A stretch of DNA of 11,610 bases from Porticoccaceae bacterium UBA2002 (GCA_002334915.1 DDCQ01000025.1:24629-36238); one strand, 5' to 3'. Counted from the stretch's first letter, positions 1 through 10,118 are shown. Translations and numbers: made by a program. Notes: a model not told the origin generated them from the sequence alone.

Positions 1-2778
<2,778 letters not shown>

Positions 2779-2779
<1 letters not shown>

Positions 2780-3834
2780 TGTCTGAATTAAATAATGACC
2801 GCTTCTTAAAGGCGCTGATGCGTCAACCTGTAGATCGCACACCTGTGTGGATGATGCGTCAGGCGGGTCGATATCTGCCCGAGTATCGCGCTACCCGTGC
2901 CCAGGCCGGTGATTTTATGAGCCTGTGCAAGAACACCGAGCTGGCCTGCGAAGTGACATTGCAGCCTCTGGAGCGCTATGAGCTGGATGCGGCGATTCTT
3001 TTTTCGGACATTCTCACCATTCCCGACGCCATGGGATTGGGCCTCTACTTCGAAGAGGGCGAGGGTCCCAAATTCCGCAAACCAGTGCGCACAGAAGCAG
3101 ATATCGAACAGCTAAAGGTTGTGGATACTGCCTCTGATCTGTCCTATGTTACCGACGCTGTCACCATGATTCGTCGCGAACTGCAGGGCCGAGTGCCATT
3201 GATTGGCTTTTCTGGCAGCCCCTGGACATTGGCAACCTATATGGTTGAGGGCCAGAGCAGTCGCGATTTTGCCCGTGCCAAAACCATGCTCTATACCCAG
3301 CCGGAACTTATGCATCAGCTGTTGGATAAGCTGGCGCTGTCGGTGATTGACTATCTCAATGCACAGATTGTTGCCGGTGCCCAGGTGGTACAGATTTTTG
3401 ATACCTGGGGTGGCGCGCTGAGTCATGCAGCCTATCAGGAATTTTCTCTGGCCTATATGCAAAAGATCGTCAGTGGCTTGATCAAACAGGCCGATGGCCG
3501 CGATGTGCCGGTCATTCTGTTTACCAAGGGTGGAGGCCTGTGGCTGGAAGCCATGGCTGATACTGGTTGTCAGGGTCTGGGTCTGGACTGGACCATGGAT
3601 ATTGGTGTCGCCAAGGCGCGAGTCGGAGACAGAGTGGCACTGCAGGGTAATATGGACCCAGCGGTATTGCGCGCAGATCCGGCCACTATAGAGCGCGAGG
3701 TGCAGCGCATTTTAGCTTCCTTTGGCCAGGGTAGCGGGCATATTTTTAATCTGGGTCATGGCATTACGCCGGATATAGATCCCGAGCATGCAAAAGTCTT
3801 TATTGAAGCCGTTCACAAGTTTTCTGCAAACTAA
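2779..3834 (+). CDS. hemE: Uroporphyrinogen III decarboxylase
   Basis: This cytosolic enzyme (351 aa; E. coli 354) removes four carboxylates from uroporphyrinogen III to give coproporphyrinogen III in haem synthesis, with no cofactor. The signature [16 protein letters not shown] is at residues 22–37 and includes the substrate-binding arginines R27 and R31. The catalytic aspartate is D77 in ILFSDIL. The second signature, [16 protein letters not shown], is at about 143–158 with Y154, and the C-terminal active-site histidine is H327 in NLGHGI. These assignments are by recall of the family. The ATG shares its A with the last base of the gltD stop (TAATG). I see no separate ribosome-binding site, so translation probably depends on re-initiation after gltD. 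Location behind gltBD is a familiar arrangement in Pseudomonas relatives. No feature of the protein looks unusual. Confidence 0.97.
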
Positions 3835-3872
3835 TCCTCAGTAGCGCAACTTCTTAGTCTATATTTATCTGG

Positions 3873-3897
3873 ACTAATAACTGTCACACAGTTTAGT
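3873..3897. other. Imperfect inverted repeat (hairpin) downstream of hemE
   Basis: The arms AACTGT (3879–3884) and ACAGTT (3888–3893) are perfect complements around a CAC loop. The pairing resumes outside a two-base bulge (AT, 3877–3878) with ACTA (3873–3876) against TAGT (3894–3897), giving ten pairs in all. It lies 39 bases after the hemE stop. The stem is AT-rich and is followed by A residues, not T, so it is not a classic plus-strand intrinsic terminator. It might protect the 3' end of the gltBD–hemE transcript, or be a protein-binding palindrome for the gene that starts at 4016. Base pairing is seen directly; the role is unknown. Confidence 0.4.
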
Positions 3898-4006
3898 AAA
3901 AAGAAGTATTTACATTCCCTTCTGATGGGTTATCTATTCGTTGTTGGCCTGTCAGGTTTTTAAGCAGCTCCGGTGTGGCCTTAAGAATCTAACGGACTAG
4001 ATTTAT

Positions 4007-4010
4007 GAGG
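4007..4010 (+). promoter_or_regulatory. Ribosome-binding site (GAGG) of the HD-GYP gene
   Basis: GAGG lies five bases before the ATG at 4016. This is good spacing and supports that start. The 181 bases between hemE and this gene also contain a weak promoter candidate: TTTACA at 3909–3914, then 16 bases, then the poorly matching TATCTA. I would not rely on the promoter. The gap is long enough for the gene to be transcribed independently of hemE. Confidence 0.6.
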
Positions 4011-4015
4011 ATTGT

Positions 4016-5482
4016 ATGTCCTTAAAGCAATTAAAAATTTTTATCCATGAACTCAAGGTAGGGATGTTTGTCTCTGCTCTGGATAAACCCTGGGCAGAAA
4101 CCCCTTTTCCCATTCAGGGATTTGTGATTAAAAGCGGTGCTGATATTTCTCGTGTCAAAGCCTACTGCGACTATGTGTTTGTCGTTATAGAAAAGGGTAT
4201 CTCTCCAGAGGACACTGATTCGCCAGTGGTCGGCCCCCGTCTCAGGCTGGACTTAAATCAAAAGTCTGGCCGCGAATCTGGTCATATAAAAGGCTCTGGT
4301 TTTAGCCGCAATAATAATGGCTTAAAAGGCAGTCTGGATGCCAAACCTGGCCTCAAAATTAATCCCAATGTGTATAAAAAGACCGTAGAGCTGGCCAAAG
4401 AAATTCCCGCTGCTCGCGATGCCATGAATAATGTTCTGGGCTGTCTGACCATGGCTACCCGACAAATGGCTCGGGGAGGGGTCTTTAACCAGGACCAGTT
4501 GCAGGCCTCAGTCGATGAGATGATCGACAGTGTTATTCGCTGTCCAGATGCCTTTACATGGTTGCTGCGACTGCGCACAAAAGACGCCCGCTCCCATGAT
4601 CATGCGGTGCGCTCATCCCTGTGGGCCACTCAGTTTGGCCGCCATATAGGACTGGAGTTGGGGCAGTTGAGAGATCTGTGTCAGGCGACCCTGCTGAAAG
4701 ATATAGGCCGTATAAAACTCGACCCCGCGCTGCTGCATAATCACAGTCGCGATACTGAGCAGGAAGCCACTTATCGCAGCTTTGTTAACCATAGCGTCGA
4801 GCAGTTGCGCAGCTCTGGGTTTGAAAATCGTACTGTTATCAATATTATTAAATTCCACTGCGAACGTTTTGACGGCAGTGGCTATCCCAAGGGGTGCTCT
4901 GGCAACCGCATTCCCATGTTGGCCAGTGTTGCCGGTATAGCTACTGAGTTCGACAAGCTGTGCAATCCCCGCGAGGCTGGCGAGACCATGGCGCCCTCTA
5001 AGGCCACCAGCAGGCTCTACCAGATGCGCGGCTCGGCCTTTGCTGAAAATCTGGTGGTGGAGTTTATCCAGTCAGTGGGTCTGTACCCGGCGGGTACTAT
5101 GGTTGAGTTGACCACCGGCGACCAGGGTATGGTGGTTGAACAGAATCCGCGCACCAGACTGGCGCCCAGGTTGGCGGTGTTTAAAAATAAGGGAGATAAG
5201 GTCGACCAGGGAAAATATATCTTTATTGATTTAAAAGATGAGCAGCAGGCCAGAGAGCGATTACACAGGTTCGGTCAGCGTCGCGCCTATGATGTGGACA
5301 AGCTGGCCATAGTTCGCGATATTGAACCGGACAGCTTTGGTCTGGAATACAGCCTGTTAGAAAACCTGATTGCGCGGCCCTTTAATACGCCGGTCAATGA
5401 ATTGCTTATGAGCGGTTCCCAGCCCGATAGCTCAAGAAAAAGCGGCTTTATGGCCGCATTAAAGCAGCGATTTGTTGGTTAG
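4016..5482 (+). CDS. DUF3391 / HD-GYP domain protein with altered metal-site residues
   Basis: This 488-aa soluble protein resembles cyclic di-GMP phosphodiesterases of the HD-GYP family. Residues 1–60 form a DUF3391-type N-terminal domain (MSLKQLKIFIHELKVGMFVS), common in front of HD-GYP domains. A polar linker follows (about 65–115). The HD-GYP core spans about 180–320, with H196, H259 and the GYP stretch FDGSGYP (285–291). Two signature positions differ from the usual pattern. The HD pair reads K228-D229 (LLKDIGRIKL where LLHDIGKI is expected), and the HHE motif reads HCE (H281, C282, E283). The loss of metal ligands suggests reduced or no hydrolysis, so it may bind c-di-GMP rather than degrade it; this is inference. 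About 170 residues follow the core and include an unassigned segment near 360–440. There are no membrane segments or receiver domain. The gene is convergent with psd, with 15 bases between stops. The fold assignment is firm; the activity is not. Confidence 0.88.
   Translation: MSLKQLKIFIHELKVGMFVSALDKPWAETPFPIQGFVIKSGADISRVKAYCDYVFVVIEKGISPEDTDSPVVGPRLRLDLNQKSGRESGHIKGSGFSRNNNGLKGSLDAKPGLKINPNVYKKTVELAKEIPAARDAMNNVLGCLTMATRQMARGGVFNQDQLQASVDEMIDSVIRCPDAFTWLLRLRTKDARSHDHAVRSSLWATQFGRHIGLELGQLRDLCQATLLKDIGRIKLDPALLHNHSRDTEQEATYRSFVNHSVEQLRSSGFENRTVINIIKFHCERFDGSGYPKGCSGNRIPMLASVAGIATEFDKLCNPREAGETMAPSKATSRLYQMRGSAFAENLVVEFIQSVGLYPAGTMVELTTGDQGMVVEQNPRTRLAPRLAVFKNKGDKVDQGKYIFIDLKDEQQARERLHRFGQRRAYDVDKLAIVRDIEPDSFGLEYSLLENLIARPFNTPVNELLMSGSQPDSSRKSGFMAALKQRFVG
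5437..5457 (-). terminator. Intrinsic terminator of the rsgA–rhodanese–psd group, inside the HD-GYP gene
   Basis: Read on the minus strand, GCGGC (5457–5453) and GCCGC (5446–5442) pair around a six-base loop (CATAAA). The stem is followed at once by TTTTT (5441–5437). A GC-rich stem plus T-run is the standard factor-independent terminator. It lies 40 bases past the psd stop and serves transcripts arriving from psd. The same bases encode codons near the C-terminus of the HD-GYP protein. On the plus strand the run is A on the wrong side, so the signal is one-directional. Confidence 0.75.
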
Positions 5483-5497
5483 ACAGCGGGAAGCAAT

Positions 5498-6361
5498 CTA
5501 GCCCTGTTTGTGGGCAATGGCTATCTTCTCGCCCATAAAGACTTTTTCATTGGCCTTAATTCTATCTTCCCAGGCCACTGCCTGATCCTTAAATAGCAGA
5601 ATAACCGTGGAGCCAAATTTAAAACGCCCAATCTCCTGACCCTTTTTAAAGGATAGAGACTCTCTGCTATGGTCTTTTTCTCTAACTGCTCCCGGACCAG
5701 GTTGCTCAAAACCTCCCCAGACTGTCTCGATACCAGCGACCAGCATGGCGCCGACCAAGATAACTGAAAAACGCCCCAGTTCACTGGATTCAAATTCGCA
5801 AATCAGCCTTTCGTTGCGGGCAAAAAGTCCTGGCAGGGCCTGGGCAGTTTTATCGTTTACTGAAAACAATTCGCCGGGAATATAGCGACTGCCAAGCAAC
5901 TTGCCCGCCGCTGGCATATGCACGCGATGGTAATCTTTCGGCGACAGATAAATAGTGGCAAAGCTACCATTTTCGTACTCTCTGCCACTCTCTGAATTGC
6001 CCAGTAGCCGGCTGACAGAATAATCGATCCCCTTGGCCTGGAGTATTCTGTTTTTATTGATCTTGCCGGCCTGACTGATAGCGCCATCGGCCGGTGATAC
6101 CAGGCTGTGTTTAGCTCTGGCTATGGGTCGAACCCCAGCCTTAAGTTCTCTGGTAAAGAAGCTATTAAAGTTTGGGTAGTAATCCAGATCATCAGTGATG
6201 GCTTCTTCCATATCTATATCAAATGCATCTATAGCGCGGTTAATCAAGAAATCTTTTAGCCAGGGACGCTCAGATTCTGCGGCTCTGGCAATCAGGCGCG
6301 ACAGGCTATGCTTGGGAAGTAATCGCTGCAGGGCGACAAAAATTTCTGCGCTTTGGTTCAT
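5498..6361 (-). CDS. psd: Phosphatidylserine decarboxylase proenzyme
   Basis: This inner-membrane-associated enzyme decarboxylates phosphatidylserine to phosphatidylethanolamine. It is made as a proenzyme that cuts itself between Gly and Ser, turning the serine into a pyruvoyl group. The cleavage motif is FGST with G250 and S251, leaving a small alpha chain of 37 residues after the cut. The charge-relay residues of the family are visible as D92 in SPADG and H148 in HRVHMP. The ATG at 6361 gives 287 aa starting MNQSAEIFVALQRLLPKHSLSRL, which matches family N-termini. The in-frame extension to 6466 would overlap the rhodanese gene and reads like no known Psd. The ribosome-binding site is weak, but the rhodanese gene ends only 37 bases upstream, so co-transcription is likely. 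It is followed by a clear terminator at 5437–5457. Confidence 0.95.
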   Translation of the reverse strand: MNQSAEIFVALQRLLPKHSLSRLIARAAESERPWLKDFLINRAIDAFDIDMEEAITDDLDYYPNFNSFFTRELKAGVRPIARAKHSLVSPADGAISQAGKINKNRILQAKGIDYSVSRLLGNSESGREYENGSFATIYLSPKDYHRVHMPAAGKLLGSRYIPGELFSVNDKTAQALPGLFARNERLICEFESSELGRFSVILVGAMLVAGIETVWGGFEQPGPGAVREKDHSRESLSFKKGQEIGRFKFGSTVILLFKDQAVAWEDRIKANEKVFMGEKIAIAHKQG

Positions 6362-6398
6362 GGTTGCTGTGCTCAATACTGAATAATTAGAGTTATGG

Positions 6399-7214
6399 TT
6401 AAAGGCCGAGTGCGATGGGGGTTTCGTCGAGATTACCCCATTCAGCCCAGGAGCCGTCATAGCCACTTATGTGCTTATAGCCGAGAATGCGCGCCACCAT
6501 ATAGGTGAAGCTGGAGCGATGATGGCTCTGGCAATGGGTGGCAATGCGCCGATCAATAGTGAGACCCATGCTATCCAATAGTTGCTGGGCATCGGTGCGC
6601 AGGCGCAGGTTTCTGCTTTGATCCATGAGTTCGGTCCACTCCAGATTGATAGCTCCGGGAATATGACCAGCGCGGGCAGCGCGGACCATATTGCCACTGT
6701 ACTCGCCGGGGCTTCGGGCATCCCAAATCGCAAAGTTGGGGTCATCCAGTGCAGCCAGTATTTGCTCTAGTTCGATCCTGACATCAGGGTTGGCAAAGCT
6801 AATCTCAATGTCATTACTCTTGGGTTGGACAACACCGGCTTCTGTGGCAAAACCCTCTTTAATCCAAGGCACTATGCCGCCATTTAGGTAGGACCAGTTG
6901 GGCAGGCCCAGCAGATCAAGAGTCCAGGCAAGTCGTCCAGCCCAGCCACCACCCTCATCGTCATAGACCACCACCTGTTTGCTGGCGTCGATACCCAGAT
7001 GATTTATCACTGTCTTTAGCTGCCCAATACCGGGGCAGGCGCCGGGAACCGGTGGCGTTCCCGCCAGCAGATTATTGCCCGACAGATGCACAGCACCTGG
7101 CACATGCTTTTGTTGATAGAGAGCTGGATTGCACAGATCTACAATAATCAGATTGTCGTCACTGAGATGAGTCTCTAACTCACTGGGTTCGATCAGGCGT
7201 GGAAGATTGGTCAT
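6399..7214 (-). CDS. rhdA: Thiosulfate sulfurtransferase (rhodanese), RhdA type
   Basis: This two-domain rhodanese (271 aa) is nearly the length of Azotobacter vinelandii RhdA. Rhodaneses carry a persulfide on an active-site cysteine and move sulfur from thiosulfate to cyanide or other thiol acceptors in the cytosol. The N-terminal domain (about 1–125) has the inactive rhodanese fold (VVVYDDEGGGWAGRLAWTL) without a catalytic cysteine. The C-terminal domain (about 140–268) has WDARSPGEYSG, GHIPGAINLEW and the active loop C228-Q-S-H-H-R-S. This loop resembles the CQTHHRS of RhdA rather than the mercaptopyruvate-type CGSGVTA loop, so a thiosulfate donor is more likely. The ATG at 7214 has only an AAAGA-like ribosome-binding site. 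A position between rsgA and psd matches what I recall from Pseudomonas, where motAB also lies in this interval; here motAB is absent. The physiological acceptor is unknown. Confidence 0.93.
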   Translation of the reverse strand: MTNLPRLIEPSELETHLSDDNLIIVDLCNPALYQQKHVPGAVHLSGNNLLAGTPPVPGACPGIGQLKTVINHLGIDASKQVVVYDDEGGGWAGRLAWTLDLLGLPNWSYLNGGIVPWIKEGFATEAGVVQPKSNDIEISFANPDVRIELEQILAALDDPNFAIWDARSPGEYSGNMVRAARAGHIPGAINLEWTELMDQSRNLRLRTDAQQLLDSMGLTIDRRIATHCQSHHRSSFTYMVARILGYKHISGYDGSWAEWGNLDETPIALGL

Positions 7215-7244
7215 GATATCTTTAAAGCATTTTGTTGGGCGCAG

Positions 7245-7253
7245 ATTTTAGCA
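7245..7253 (-). promoter_or_regulatory. Possible extended −10 promoter for rhodanese–psd
   Basis: On the minus strand the 61-base gap between rsgA and the rhodanese gene reads TGCTAAAAT, a TGn followed by a five-of-six match to TATAAT. It ends 31 bases before the rhodanese start. No good −35 is visible, which fits an extended −10 promoter. It would let rhodanese and psd be transcribed without rsgA. An AT-rich chance match cannot be excluded. Confidence 0.35.
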
Positions 7254-7275
7254 CTTTTTGTCACCCCGGCGACCC

Positions 7276-8325
7276 CTACCTTTCCTGTTGGCTAAGAATA
7301 ATCTGCCGATAATTGCTCAGTCGCACAGGCAGCACCTTTTTATCGGCCACCGCCTGCAGAAGGGCGCAGCCAATTTCCTTATCGTGCTTGCAGTCGCGGA
7401 ACTTGCAGTTGCCCAGATAGGGCCTGAAATCAATAAAGCCATTAATGATTTGGTCCTTACTCAAATGGCTCAGGGCAAACTCGCGGATACCTGGTGAGTC
7501 GATCAGTATGCCGCCCCCGGTGAGGTGAAACAGTCTGGAGGATGTGGTGGTATGGGTTCCCTCCTCCTTGGCTTCCGATAGAGGCCCAACCTGCAGATTG
7601 GCCTCAGGCAGCAGATGGTTGAGCAGAGAAGATTTACCTACCCCGGACTGGCCGACAAAAATTGAGGTATGCTCGGACAGATAGCTCTGTAGCTGATCTA
7701 TGCCCTGACCAGTTTTGGCTGAGACCGCAATGACATCATAGCCAATACTGCGATAGTTCCCCACAAGCTGATCTACCTCTGGATAGTCCTGCTGGTCGAA
7801 CATATCGACTTTATTGAGGACCAGCAGCGGCGTTATATGCTGGGCTTCGGCAGCCACCAAGTATCGGTCGAGCAGATTGCTGTGGGGAATGGGTTTGGCC
7901 GCAAATACCACAGCTATTCGATCAATATTGGCGGCAACAGTGCGCAGCTTGCCGTAGATATCAGGACGAATCAGCTGTGATTCTCTGGGTTCCAGAGCTA
8001 CCACCACACCATTGGGCTCGGCGTAGCGCCAGATTACTCTGTCGCCGGTCACCAATGTGTCCAGGTTGGCGCGTTTGTGGCAGCGCAGTATCTGGCCCTC
8101 GTAGGGTGGCTCAGAGCCTTCGATATCCACCTGAGAGCCGAAGTTGGTAATTACAGTGCCAACCATCTCCGGGCCCAGTTGTGCTAGGTTCTGCAGCTCC
8201 TCGTCGCGGATGCTCTGCTTCAAATTGGCCCGCTCGCGACGGCGCTCCTGAATCGCTTGGATACGGTCTTTCTGACGCTTGCTAAGTCTGCGATTGCTCA
8301 ATAGTTTTCCCTGATTGCCCTGCAT
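7276..8325 (-). CDS. rsgA: Small ribosomal subunit biogenesis GTPase RsgA (YjeQ)
   Basis: This circularly permuted GTPase helps late maturation of the 30S ribosomal subunit and is released on GTP hydrolysis. The order of motifs shows the permutation. A basic, probably flexible N-terminus ([20 protein letters not shown]) leads into an OB-fold at about 54–112. Next come G4 NKVD (171–174), G1 GQSGVGKSS (225–233), the G2 threonines (257–262, HTTTSS) and G3 DSPG (276–279). A C-terminal zinc knuckle has C307, C312, H314 and C320. The length is 349 aa (E. coli 350). I prefer the ATG at 8325 over the in-frame TTG at 8346 because it matches family length; a GGGGGA stretch lies somewhat far upstream. 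The gene is divergent from orn across 82 bases and is followed by rhodanese and psd. Confidence 0.96.
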   Translation of the reverse strand: MQGNQGKLLSNRRLSKRQKDRIQAIQERRRERANLKQSIRDEELQNLAQLGPEMVGTVITNFGSQVDIEGSEPPYEGQILRCHKRANLDTLVTGDRVIWRYAEPNGVVVALEPRESQLIRPDIYGKLRTVAANIDRIAVVFAAKPIPHSNLLDRYLVAAEAQHITPLLVLNKVDMFDQQDYPEVDQLVGNYRSIGYDVIAVSAKTGQGIDQLQSYLSEHTSIFVGQSGVGKSSLLNHLLPEANLQVGPLSEAKEEGTHTTTSSRLFHLTGGGILIDSPGIREFALSHLSKDQIINGFIDFRPYLGNCKFRDCKHDKEIGCALLQAVADKKVLPVRLSNYRQIILSQQER

Positions 8326-8407
8326 GTCTGGCGTTCTGTCCCCCAAGGATATAGCATATTTGCCCTCAGTAACATTTTGCCCAGAAACTCTTGCCTCAGA
8401 GGACCAG
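8326..8407. promoter_or_regulatory. Divergent promoter region between rsgA and orn
   Basis: These 82 bases separate two divergent starts, so both promoters should lie here or just inside the genes. I see the orn ribosome-binding site AGAGGA (8398–8403), four bases before its ATG. Several AT-rich stretches (for example TATAGC near 8350 and TAACAT near 8370) could serve as −10 boxes, but none has a convincing −35 partner. I see no palindromic operator. Confidence 0.4.
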
Positions 8408-8956
8408 ATGACAGCTCAAGACCCACTTAATTTAGTTTGGATCGATTTGGAAATGACTGGGTTGGATCCAGAGCGTGAGCGCATTATTGAAATTGCCACG
8501 GTGGTTACCGATTCCAATCTCAATATATTGGCCGAGGGGCCATCGCTGGTAGTGCATCAGGACGAGGCGCTGTTGGAGGCCATGGATGATTGGAATACTA
8601 ATCAGCACGGTGGCTCAGGTTTGGTCCAGCTTGTGCGCGAGAGTCAAATCACTGAGGCACAGGCCTGTGCCCAGACTATCGATTTTCTGCGCCAATGGGT
8701 GCCCTCCGGGGCTTCGCCTATGTGCGGTAACTCCATAGGCCAGGACCGCCGCTTTTTAGTGCGCTATATGCCCGAGCTGGCGGACTTTTTTCACTACCGC
8801 AATCTCGATGTAAGTTCTTTAAAGGAACTGGTGCGGCGCTGGAAACCTGAGTTGGAAAATGGGTTTGCCAAGAAGGGCAGCCATCTGGCCTTGGACGATA
8901 TCTATGATTCCATTGCCGAGCTCGCCTATTACCGAGATGTATTTATTCAGGCCTAA
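8408..8956 (+). CDS. orn: Oligoribonuclease
   Basis: This is a 3'-to-5' exoribonuclease (182 aa; E. coli 181) that turns very short RNAs into mononucleotides. It also hydrolyses pGpG, the first product of c-di-GMP breakdown, and is essential in many gammaproteobacteria. All DEDDh catalytic residues are present: D13 and E15 in [11 protein letters not shown]113 in [10 protein letters not shown], and H159 and D164 in [19 protein letters not shown]. The ATG at 8408 has the strong ribosome-binding site AGAGGA and gives the family N-terminus. The in-frame start at 8315 would overlap the start of rsgA and add unrelated residues. It is divergent from rsgA and convergent with queG, the same local order as in E. 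coli and Pseudomonas. No residue looks abnormal. Confidence 0.97.
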   Translation: MTAQDPLNLVWIDLEMTGLDPERERIIEIATVVTDSNLNILAEGPSLVVHQDEALLEAMDDWNTNQHGGSGLVQLVRESQITEAQACAQTIDFLRQWVPSGASPMCGNSIGQDRRFLVRYMPELADFFHYRNLDVSSLKELVRRWKPELENGFAKKGSHLALDDIYDSIAELAYYRDVFIQA

Positions 8957-9015
8957 GCTGGGCTGTCTATCGTTGGGCTATCTTTAGTTGGGCTATCTTA
9001 GTTGGGCTATCTTTT
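8957..9015. repeat. Short tandem repeat, about four 14–15-base units, at the orn/queG junction
   Basis: Starting right after the orn stop, the plus strand repeats a unit close to GTTGGGCTATCTTTA. The copies are 8957–8971 (diverged, GCTGGGCTGTCTATC), 8972–8986 (15 bases), 8987–9000 (14 bases, one T missing) and 9001–9015 (15 bases). Copies 3 and 4 lie in the 3' end of queG on the other strand: its last codons read K-I-A-Q-L-R and its TAG stop (8993–8995) is inside copy 3. A 15-base unit keeps frame and a 14-base unit does not, so length changes here would alter the QueG tail. There are no spacers, so it is not a CRISPR array. Confidence 0.85.
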
Positions 9016-10096
9016 TACGCTGCTGACTGAGTGCCCACTGGACATGCTCGCGCACCACTTCAGATGGGTCATCAGCTCTATTCTCTAAACAGCGCACAAT
9101 TTCCTTGCTGCCACTGGCATTGCCCAGACCAACCGCCAGATTGCGCAGCCAGCGTTCATGACCTATACGACGGATCGGTGAGCCCTGGGTATGGTTCAAA
9201 AACTCTTCTTGGGTCCAGTTAAATAGAGTCACCAAGTCAGGGTCATCCAGTTTGTGCCTGGGACTAAAATCATGCTCCTGAGTCTGGGACGCAAAGCGAT
9301 TCCAGGGGCAGATAATCTGGCAGTCATCGCAGCCAAAGACCCGGTTGCCCATCATTGGGCGCAGTGCCTCGGGAATGGCCTCCTTGCTTTCGATAGTGAG
9401 ATAGGAAATACACTTTCTGGCATCCAGTACATAGGGCTCGGGAAAGGCATCAGTCGGACAAACTTTTAAGCAGGCACGGCAGTTGCCGCAGCGATCAGTC
9501 TGTTCACTGCTATCAGTGGGCAGGGGCAATGAGGTATAGATCTCGCCAAGAAAAAACCAGGAGCCAGCTTCATTGTTGAGCAGCAGGGTATTTTTACCTA
9601 TCCATCCCAGACCAGCCTGCTCGGCCAGTGGTTTCTCCATGACCGGCGCACTGTCGACAAAGGGTCGCTGAGAGAGCTCAAACTGGGGAAGCTCATTTTG
9701 AATATTGGCCACCAACTGGGCCAGCCGCTTGCGAATTAATTTATGGTAGTCGCGGCCGAGGGCATATCTGGAAATATAAGCCTTGTTATCATTTTTTAGC
9801 ACGGCGATCATCTTGTCATCGGCCAGGTAATCCATGCGCACAGAGATAACTCGCACCGTATGGTCGACTAATTTATCCACGCGATAGCGCTTATCGCCAT
9901 GTTCAGCCATCCAGTCCATAGAACCCTGAAAGCCATCTGCCAGCCATTTATTCAAGCGCTCCGAGGCTTGGCTTAGGTCTGGCTCAATAATAGCTACTTG
10001 CTGAAAGCCAAGAGATTCTCCCCAAGCCTTAATTTTTTTGGCCAGGGCGTCCAGTGCTTGGCTATCGACATCGCTGTGAAGACTGTTATCGGACAT
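8993..10096 (-). CDS. queG: Epoxyqueuosine reductase
   Basis: This cytosolic, cobalamin-dependent iron–sulfur enzyme reduces epoxyqueuosine to queuosine in the wobble position of tRNAs with GUN anticodons, the last step of queuosine synthesis. The length is 367 aa (E. coli 379). The N-terminal part (about 15–190) is the cobalamin-binding reductase domain; the VDSAP motif (147–151) holds D148, which I take to be the conserved acidic catalytic residue. Two 4Fe-4S clusters are supplied by C203, C206, C209, C213 and by C229, C256, C259, C263 (motifs CGNCRACLKVC and CDDCQIICPW). A C-terminal HEAT-like region (about 315–360) probably helps bind tRNA. The ATG at 10096 gives a normal N-terminus, though its ribosome-binding site is poor. 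The last few residues and the stop come from a tandem repeat (8957–9015), so the extreme C-terminus may be a recent change. It is divergent from nnr across 57 bases. Confidence 0.96.
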   Translation of the reverse strand: MSDNSLHSDVDSQALDALAKKIKAWGESLGFQQVAIIEPDLSQASERLNKWLADGFQGSMDWMAEHGDKRYRVDKLVDHTVRVISVRMDYLADDKMIAVLKNDNKAYISRYALGRDYHKLIRKRLAQLVANIQNELPQFELSQRPFVDSAPVMEKPLAEQAGLGWIGKNTLLLNNEAGSWFFLGEIYTSLPLPTDSSEQTDRCGNCRACLKVCPTDAFPEPYVLDARKCISYLTIESKEAIPEALRPMMGNRVFGCDDCQIICPWNRFASQTQEHDFSPRHKLDDPDLVTLFNWTQEEFLNHTQGSPIRRIGHERWLRNLAVGLGNASGSKEIVRCLENRADDPSEVVREHVQWALSQQRKKIAQLR

Positions 10097-10118
10097 GTTT
10101 TAGTTCGTTATTCTGGCC

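Noticed and set aside
3835..4015. c-di-GMP riboswitch upstream of the HD-GYP gene
   Set aside because: I could not find the conserved GEMM core or its tetraloop-receptor pattern; only a short palindrome and a ribosome-binding site are visible.
4005..4025. Six-codon open frame overlapping the HD-GYP start (ATG AGG … TAA)
   Set aside because: It has no clear ribosome-binding site of its own and contains the Shine–Dalgarno of the real gene; it is probably chance.
6362..6466. Upstream extension of psd by 35 codons
   Set aside because: It overlaps the rhodanese gene and adds residues unlike any Psd N-terminus; the ATG at 6361 gives the normal length.
7260..7273. Hairpin GTCAC/GCGAC just after the rsgA stop, as a terminator
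   Set aside because: In the minus direction it is followed by A residues, not T, and the stem includes a G·T pair with a small loop; it does not fit an intrinsic terminator.
8326..8346. TTG start for rsgA at 8346
   Set aside because: It adds only seven non-conserved residues; the ATG at 8325 gives the usual family length. This cannot be fully excluded.
8315..8407. Upstream extension of orn by 31 codons
   Set aside because: It would overlap the rsgA start and is not family-like; the ATG at 8408 has a strong AGAGGA ribosome-binding site.
8957..9015. Repeats as a CRISPR array
   Set aside because: The units are directly adjacent with no spacers, and they overlap coding sequence.
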